Part shown: piece by piece, positions 59,373 through 64,000 of the stretch | Position numbering within the stretch: the stretch's first letter is position 1 | Layout of the letters: each line of letters starts with the position of its first letter | Assembly: GCF_029814935.1 (NCBI RefSeq) | Contig: NZ_CP104582.1 | Location: 4,216,001 to 4,280,000, forward strand | DNA from: Pseudomonas sp. GD03919 | GTDB taxonomy: Bacteria; Pseudomonadota; Gammaproteobacteria; Pseudomonadales; Pseudomonadaceae | Direction: 5' to 3' | DNA: 64,000 nucleotides | Notes under the pieces: generated by a model | The model's input: only the letters and a program-made list of their open reading frames with translations | What the model was told of the DNA's origin: nothing | Databases searched by the model: none | Made by a program: the position numbers and the translations under genes

Positions 59373-61262
59373 TCAGCCCTGCTCGGCCAGGCGTCGGCGC
59401 TCACCCAGCAGACTGCGCCCATATAGCAGCGCGATACCGGTCAGCGCCAGGCCCTGAGCGGTAAGGCTCCAGGCGTCAGCGTGGATACCCAGCCAGTCGA
59501 ACTCGAAGAACGCCACCGGGCGCGTGCCGAGCATGCCGGCCTCCTGCAACGCGACCACGCCATGGCCGGCGAACACCACTGAAAGTACGCACAGCAGCAC
59601 CGCATTGATGCCGAAGAAGGTTGCCAGCGGCAGTTTGCGCGAGCCACGCAGGATCACCCAGGCCAGGCCGAGCAAGAGCACCAGCGCGGCCGCAGCGCCA
59701 GCCAACACCGCACCGTGCCCGGCAGGGCCGGCCTGCAGCCAGAGGGTTTCGTAGAACAGGATGACTTCGAACAGTTCGCGATAGACCGAGAAGAACGCCA
59801 GCACGGCAAAGCCGAAACGGCCACCGCCACCGACCAGGCTGCTCTTGATGTAGTCCTGCCAGGCCGCAGCATGACGACGATCATGCATCCACACGCCAAC
59901 CCACAGCAGCACCACGCTGGCGAACAGCGCCGTGGCGCCTTCCAGCAGCTCACGCTGGGCGCCGCTGATATCGATCAGGTAAGCCGCCACTGCCCAGGTT
60001 GCGACGCCGGCGAGCAACGCCAGGCCCCAGCCAATGTGCACACTGCGCACCGCCTGCTGCTGCCCGGTATTGCGCAGGAAGGCGAGAATCGCCGCCAGCA
60101 CCAGAATCGCCTCCAGCCCCTCGCGCAGCAGAATCAGCAGGCTGGCGAAGAAGCTCAGGCTGTCGTCCATGGCGCCATCGGCCAGCAATGTGGCGGACTT
60201 GTCCAGCTCGATCTTGACCTGTTCCAGCGCCTGCGCCGCCACACCGACGCTGGCACCATCCTGCAGCGCCTGCCGATAGGCCATCAGGGCGCGCTCGGTG
60301 GTCTTGCGCTGCACGGCATCGAGGTTGTCGAGGGCGCTTTCGAGCAGTTCGAAACCTTCCAGATAGGCACCGACGGAGAGGTCATAAGCCTGCTCACGAT
60401 CGCCGTCGCGATAGGCCTGCAGGCTGCGTTCCAGGGTGGCGCGGGTGTAGCCGATCAGTTGCTGCGGGCCGCGCTGCTCCAGCAGCGGATGCGCGCGCTG
60501 AGCGCGAAACGCGGCGACATCGCCACCGGCGGCAGCAATTTCGGCAGGCGTGCGCCCGGCCAACTCGCTCATGGCAAAGCGTGCCTGGCCCTGCGCCGCA
60601 GTGGCGGTAAAGCTAGCGATGTAACTCGCCAGATCCCAGCGCTGACGCTCGTCGAGTTGATCGGCGAAAGCCGGCATATCGGTGCCTTCGATGCCCAGAC
60701 CCAGGGTGTTGTAGAGGTCATAGAGGCTGAGGCGATCCATGCGCGCCGTATCGCGCAGATTGGCCGGCGCCGGCTCCAGGCCGATACCGGCCGGCCCGTC
60801 GCCCAGCCCGGTGTCGCCATGGCACACCGAGCAGTGCTGGGCGTAAAGCGGCGCGCCGCGCTGCGGATCCGGCGTCAGGACCGGCGTCAGGCTGACCTGA
60901 TAGAACTCGGCCAGACGCGCCCCCAATGCACGGGCAGCGCTGGCAACTTCATCGCCGGATTGGCGCTGGGTAATGGCCTGATGCAGATTGCTGACGTCCT
61001 GCTCCAACTCGGCGCGACCGGCCTGCGCGGGCAAGGCGATGATCAATCCCTGCAATACATCGAGAAATTCCAGTTGCTCCTGGTACTCGCTGGCGTCGAC
61101 GACCTGGCCGTCAACTACAGTGGCCGGATAATCGGCGCCGATATAACCGATCAGATGCAGCGCCTGAGCGGCGCCATCGAGCGGCTCGCCAATGGCGAGA
61201 AAACTGAGACTGGCCAGCAAAGGCAGGATCAACCAGGAAAGAGAGAAGCGAACATGAATCAT
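59373..61262 (-). CDS. Cytochrome c - FTR1 family iron permease fusion
   Basis: 629 residues from ATG 61262. After a signal-like helix, a long N-terminal segment carries one haem c site CSVCH (144-148). A helical linker (about 270-365) leads to a C-terminal FTR1 permease. Both iron motifs are present: REGLE (380-384) and RELFE (495-499). Other FTR1 systems use a multicopper oxidase or a separate P19/EfeO-type protein; here an electron carrier is fused on. It probably imports iron released at the periplasmic face. No clear Fur box is seen upstream. Confidence 0.85.
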   Translation of the reverse strand: MIHVRFSLSWLILPLLASLSFLAIGEPLDGAAQALHLIGYIGADYPATVVDGQVVDASEYQEQLEFLDVLQGLIIALPAQAGRAELEQDVSNLHQAITQRQSGDEVASAARALGARLAEFYQVSLTPVLTPDPQRGAPLYAQHCSVCHGDTGLGDGPAGIGLEPAPANLRDTARMDRLSLYDLYNTLGLGIEGTDMPAFADQLDERQRWDLASYIASFTATAAQGQARFAMSELAGRTPAEIAAAGGDVAAFRAQRAHPLLEQRGPQQLIGYTRATLERSLQAYRDGDREQAYDLSVGAYLEGFELLESALDNLDAVQRKTTERALMAYRQALQDGASVGVAAQALEQVKIELDKSATLLADGAMDDSLSFFASLLILLREGLEAILVLAAILAFLRNTGQQQAVRSVHIGWGLALLAGVATWAVAAYLIDISGAQRELLEGATALFASVVLLWVGVWMHDRRHAAAWQDYIKSSLVGGGGRFGFAVLAFFSVYRELFEVILFYETLWLQAGPAGHGAVLAGAAAALVLLLGLAWVILRGSRKLPLATFFGINAVLLCVLSVVFAGHGVVALQEAGMLGTRPVAFFEFDWLGIHADAWSLTAQGLALTGIALLYGRSLLGERRRLAEQG

Positions 61263-61465
61263 CAATGCATCCCAAACGAGAATGGGTGGCATTAAATTGT
61301 TGCTGGCCTAACGATTGAGCACAAGGAAAATATGAAATATCTGGTAACAAAACGCTGAACAGAACCCCGAAAGTCGTCAGCCCGCGCAGGCTGCAACCTT
61401 CACAACCATGGTGCTGAATGACTTGCCGGGCAGACGCTATCGACCACCGCCGGACGATCGCGAAC

Positions 61466-62098
61466 TCAGACGGCCGCGCGCTTGACCGTCGCCAGCAAAC
61501 CGGCAGCGGCGGCGAACAAGGCGGCGAAACTGCGATTCATCACGCGCTGCTGGCGCGGCGTGCGCAGCAGGCGCAGTACGCGCGAGGCAAGACCGGTATA
61601 GCCGGCCATGACGATCAGATCGACGCTGATCATGGTCACGCCCATGACCAGATACTGCGCCACCAGCGGCGCGTGCGGATCGATGAACTGTGGCAGCACC
61701 GCAAGCATGAAGACGATGGCCTTGGGATTGCTGAAGTTGACCAGAAAACCACGCAGCACCAGCGCCAGCGGCCGGCCGATAGGACGCTCAGCCGCGCCGG
61801 CATCCAGATCGCTGGGCAGCGCAACCCACTGCTTGTAGGCGAGAAACATCAGATAGGCCACGCCGAACCACTTGATCAGGCTGAAGGCCAGTGCCGAGGT
61901 CGCGAGAATGGCGCCCACACCGGCGGCGACGATGGCGATCTGCAGCGCCAGACCGAGCTGCAAGCCGAGCGCGTTCCAGTAACCGCGCCAGAAGCCGTAC
62001 TGCATACCGGCAGACATCGACGCCACGGCACCGGCACCCGGCGATAGGCTGATTACCCAGCAGGCGACGAAGAAAGCGAGCCAGGTTTCCAATGCCAT
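61466..62098 (-). CDS. LysE/RhtB-family amino-acid exporter
   Basis: 210 residues, about six membrane segments. The family signature SLSPGAGAVASMSAGMQYG opens the first loop and FLVNFSNPKAIVFMLAVLPQF follows. RhtB-type proteins export threonine, homoserine or similar amino acids; specificity cannot be read from sequence. Starts MALETWLAF. Confidence 0.88.
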   Translation of the reverse strand: MALETWLAFFVACWVISLSPGAGAVASMSAGMQYGFWRGYWNALGLQLGLALQIAIVAAGVGAILATSALAFSLIKWFGVAYLMFLAYKQWVALPSDLDAGAAERPIGRPLALVLRGFLVNFSNPKAIVFMLAVLPQFIDPHAPLVAQYLVMGVTMISVDLIVMAGYTGLASRVLRLLRTPRQQRVMNRSFAALFAAAAGLLATVKRAAV

Positions 62099-62160
62099 GA
62101 TGCGTACCTCGGGTAGCTGAAATCAGGAAAAAGCGCTACAGCCTACTCCTGGCGCCATGC

Positions 62161-62700
62161 TCAGCGCCAGCGGCGCACCGACTTCTGGAAGAACAGGCTG
62201 TTGGGCACCTGCAGCACGGCGCCAACGGCCTCTTCACTGAGGTCCTGCAGGGTGGTGTAGAACAGGTTGATGGCGATGACCCGCCCTTTCACCCCGGGCT
62301 TGTCGGCACTTTCGATCACCTCCACCGTGTCGCCGATGCGAAACGGCCCCATGGTGAAAATCAGCAACGCGCAGAACATATTCGACAGCACGCTCCAGAT
62401 GGCGAAGAACGCCACCGCCGCCACGGCCGTGAAGCCGGTCAGCGCCGTCCACAGCACGGTCGCCGAGACGCCCAGGCGCTCGAGCACCATGAGCAGCGCG
62501 CTGCCCATGATCAGCCAGCGCACCAGGCCGCGCAGCGGCTGCAACACTTCAGGTGGCAGCAGGCTGTAGCGGTCGCCAAGGCGGCTGATGGCACGGGTGA
62601 GGATGCGCTGGGCAACCCATGCCAAAAAGATGATCAACAACACCTGGCCGGTGCGAATCAGCGGATCGCGCCAGGCCGTCAACAGTTCAAGCTGCTCCAT
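62161..62700 (-). CDS. Small MscS-type mechanosensitive channel protein
   Basis: 179 residues. Two or three N-terminal helices, then the pore helix AVAAVAFFAIWSVLSN (Ala/Gly-lined) and the start of the MscS beta-domain (GPFRIGDTVEVIESADKPGVKGRV). The long C-terminal cage of full MscS is missing, so this is a mini-channel. ATG 62700 shares its first base with the preceding ABC-F stop (TGATG), so the two are translationally coupled. Confidence 0.87.
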   Translation of the reverse strand: MEQLELLTAWRDPLIRTGQVLLIIFLAWVAQRILTRAISRLGDRYSLLPPEVLQPLRGLVRWLIMGSALLMVLERLGVSATVLWTALTGFTAVAAVAFFAIWSVLSNMFCALLIFTMGPFRIGDTVEVIESADKPGVKGRVIAINLFYTTLQDLSEEAVGAVLQVPNSLFFQKSVRRWR

Positions 62701-64000
62701 CACTCGGCATCCTCCAGTTGCTGCTGCAACGCCTCCAGGGTTTCCAGTGCCAGCAGCCAGGTTTCTTCCAGTTCGGCCTCACGCGCCTTGAGCTGCGCCT
62801 GCTCAGCCAGGCGCTGGCGCAGTTCGTCCTTGCGTGCGGCCTCGTAGAGACCGCTGTCGCCCAGCTGGGTTTCAACCACGGCGAGCTTTTCCTGCACCTT
62901 GCCCAGCTCCTGCTCGAGCTTCTCGGCCTGCTTCTTGTGCGGCGCCAGTTGCTGACGCAGCGCAGCGGCGGCCTGGCGCTGGGCACGCTTGTCGGTCTTG
63001 TCCGCGGCACCTTCGGCCGCTGCGCTGGGCGGTGCCTGGCGCTGACGGTAATCGACCAGCCAACGCGCGTAGTCGTCCAGATCACCGTCGAACGGTACCA
63101 CCCGGCCATCGGCGACCAGCAGGAACTCGTCGGTGGTGCTCTTGAGCAAATGGCGGTCGTGCGAGACCACCACCACGGCGCCGGCGAACTCCTGCAGGGC
63201 CATGGTCAGTGCCAGGCGCATTTCCAGGTCGAGGTGGTTGGTCGGCTCATCGAGCAGCAGCAGGTTGGGCTTGCCCCAGGCGATCAGCGCCAGGGCCAGG
63301 CGTGCCTTCTCGCCACCGGAGAAGTTCACCACCGGCTCGTCGCAACGCGCGCCGCGGAAGTCGAAACCACCAAGGAAGTCGCGCAGGGTCTGCTCGCGCT
63401 CGGCCGGTGCCAGACGCTGCAGGTGCAGCAACGGGCTGGCCTGGTCATCCAGCGCATCGAGCTGGTGCTGGGCGAAATAGCCAATCACCAGGTTCTCGCC
63501 ACGGGTCAGGCTGCCGCTCAGCGGCTGCAGTTCGGCCGACAGGTTCTTGATCAGCGTCGATTTGCCCGCACCGTTGGGGCCGAGCAGGCCGATGCGCGCG
63601 CCGGGTACCAGGCTCAGCTTGACCTGCTGCAGCACGGTCTTGTCGCCATAGCCGAGGCGACCTTCGCTGAGGCTGAGCAGCGGCGTGGAGATCTTCTCGG
63701 CCTCGCGGAAGACGAAGTCGAAGGGCGAGTCGACATGCGCCGCGCTCAGCTCTTCCATGCGCTCCAGCGCCTTGATCCGGCTCTGCGCCTGGCGGGCCTT
63801 GGTCGCCTGGGCCTTGAAGCGAGCGATGTACTTTTCCATGTGCGCGCGCTGCGCCTGCTGCTTTTCGTATGCCTGTTGCTGCTGGGCCAGACGCTCGGCG
63901 CGGGTGCGCTCGAAAGCCGTGTAGCCACCGCGATACAAATTCAGCTTGCGCTGCTCGACATGGGCGACGTGGTCGACCACGGCATCGAGAAAGTCGCGGT
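62700..64000 (-). CDS. yheS: ABC-F ATPase YheS-like (N-terminus beyond the window)
   Basis: The reading frame continues past the right edge, so the first ATPase domain is mostly missing. Visible parts are the inter-domain linker (basic coiled coil YEKQQAQRAHMEKYIARFKA), the second domain with GPNGAGKST, FSGGEKARLALA and LLLLDEPTNHLD, and a C-terminal coiled coil. ABC-F proteins act on ribosomes to rescue stalled or misfolded translation. It lies upstream of the MscS gene on the same strand. Confidence 0.9.
   Translation of the reverse strand, partial: RDFLDAVVDHVAHVEQRKLNLYRGGYTAFERTRAERLAQQQQAYEKQQAQRAHMEKYIARFKAQATKARQAQSRIKALERMEELSAAHVDSPFDFVFREAEKISTPLLSLSEGRLGYGDKTVLQQVKLSLVPGARIGLLGPNGAGKSTLIKNLSAELQPLSGSLTRGENLVIGYFAQHQLDALDDQASPLLHLQRLAPAEREQTLRDFLGGFDFRGARCDEPVVNFSGGEKARLALALIAWGKPNLLLLDEPTNHLDLEMRLALTMALQEFAGAVVVVSHDRHLLKSTTDEFLLVADGRVVPFDGDLDDYARWLVDYRQRQAPPSAAAEGAADKTDKRAQRQAAAALRQQLAPHKKQAEKLEQELGKVQEKLAVVETQLGDSGLYEAARKDELRQRLAEQAQLKAREAELEETWLLALETLEALQQQLEDAE

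Noticed and set aside
59715-61295. 526-codon frame antisense to the cytochrome c-FTR1 gene
   Set aside because: Composition typical of complement-strand GC shadow; the sense gene has haem and FTR1 motifs.

Overview
The window is about 64 kb of a GC-rich gammaproteobacterial chromosome. Gene content, gene order and protein sequences all point to Pseudomonas sensu lato. A P. mendocina / P. oleovorans-type lineage is my guess, not something the sequence proves. From memory, most of the gene order matches the P. aeruginosa PAO1 stretch running from gshA-argA-argE to hemB. I see no tRNA, rRNA, CRISPR array, prophage or complete insertion sequence. The only structured RNA gene I recognise is 6S RNA.

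Layout. Positions 1-6.7 kb: end of a probable gshA, an RMF-like small protein, argA, argE, a Pit phosphate transporter with its PhoU-like partner, and a CYTH/CHAD triphosphatase. Positions 6.9-20.7 kb: a polyamine block. On the minus strand lies spuB-spuC-spuD-spuE-spuF-spuG-spuH (gamma-glutamyl-polyamine synthetase, aminotransferase, two binding proteins, ABC transporter). Divergent from it are spuI, aguR, aguB and aguA (agmatine to putrescine). Together these import putrescine and spermidine, make putrescine from agmatine and degrade it. spuA is not here; a 0.77-kb stretch with no recognisable gene lies where it would be expected. Positions 20.8-23.3 kb: a di-haem cytochrome c peroxidase with an ideal ANR/FNR box, and a persulfide-sensor-like ArsR / YeeE-YedE / YgaP-like operon. 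Positions 23.5-28.2 kb: gcvT-gcvH without gcvP, and an iron-binding protein with its permease.

Positions 28.3-34.4 kb: the conserved ubiI-ubiH-pepP-ygfB cluster facing TIGR02449-zapA-6S RNA-fau. Positions 34.4-43.7 kb: a 43-residue membrane peptide, an EVE-domain protein, a membrane diguanylate cyclase, a three-gene HlyD / ABC / ABC-2 exporter operon, a FliL-like protein and a quinone oxidoreductase. Positions 43.9-54.5 kb: an Fe-S flavoreductase coupled to ubiD, then rho, trxA, ppx, ppk and hemB. Between trxA and ppx lie two head-to-head gene remnants (a GntR regulator and ureidoglycolate lyase), both without their N-termini. Positions 54.7-64 kb: DedA, sterol desaturase-like, elbB, a thioesterase, YaiI, a small hypothetical protein, a cytochrome c-FTR1 fusion, a LysE-type exporter, a small MscS protein and a partial ABC-F ATPase.

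The structure that ordinary gene calls miss is mostly repetitive. There is a TA-flanked, terminal-inverted-repeat family of about 140-170 bp (five copies in different states of decay), a second 147-bp inverted-repeat family (two copies, 5 differences), and many palindromic intergenic units. A partial tandem duplication of the end of spuG also separates spuG from spuH.
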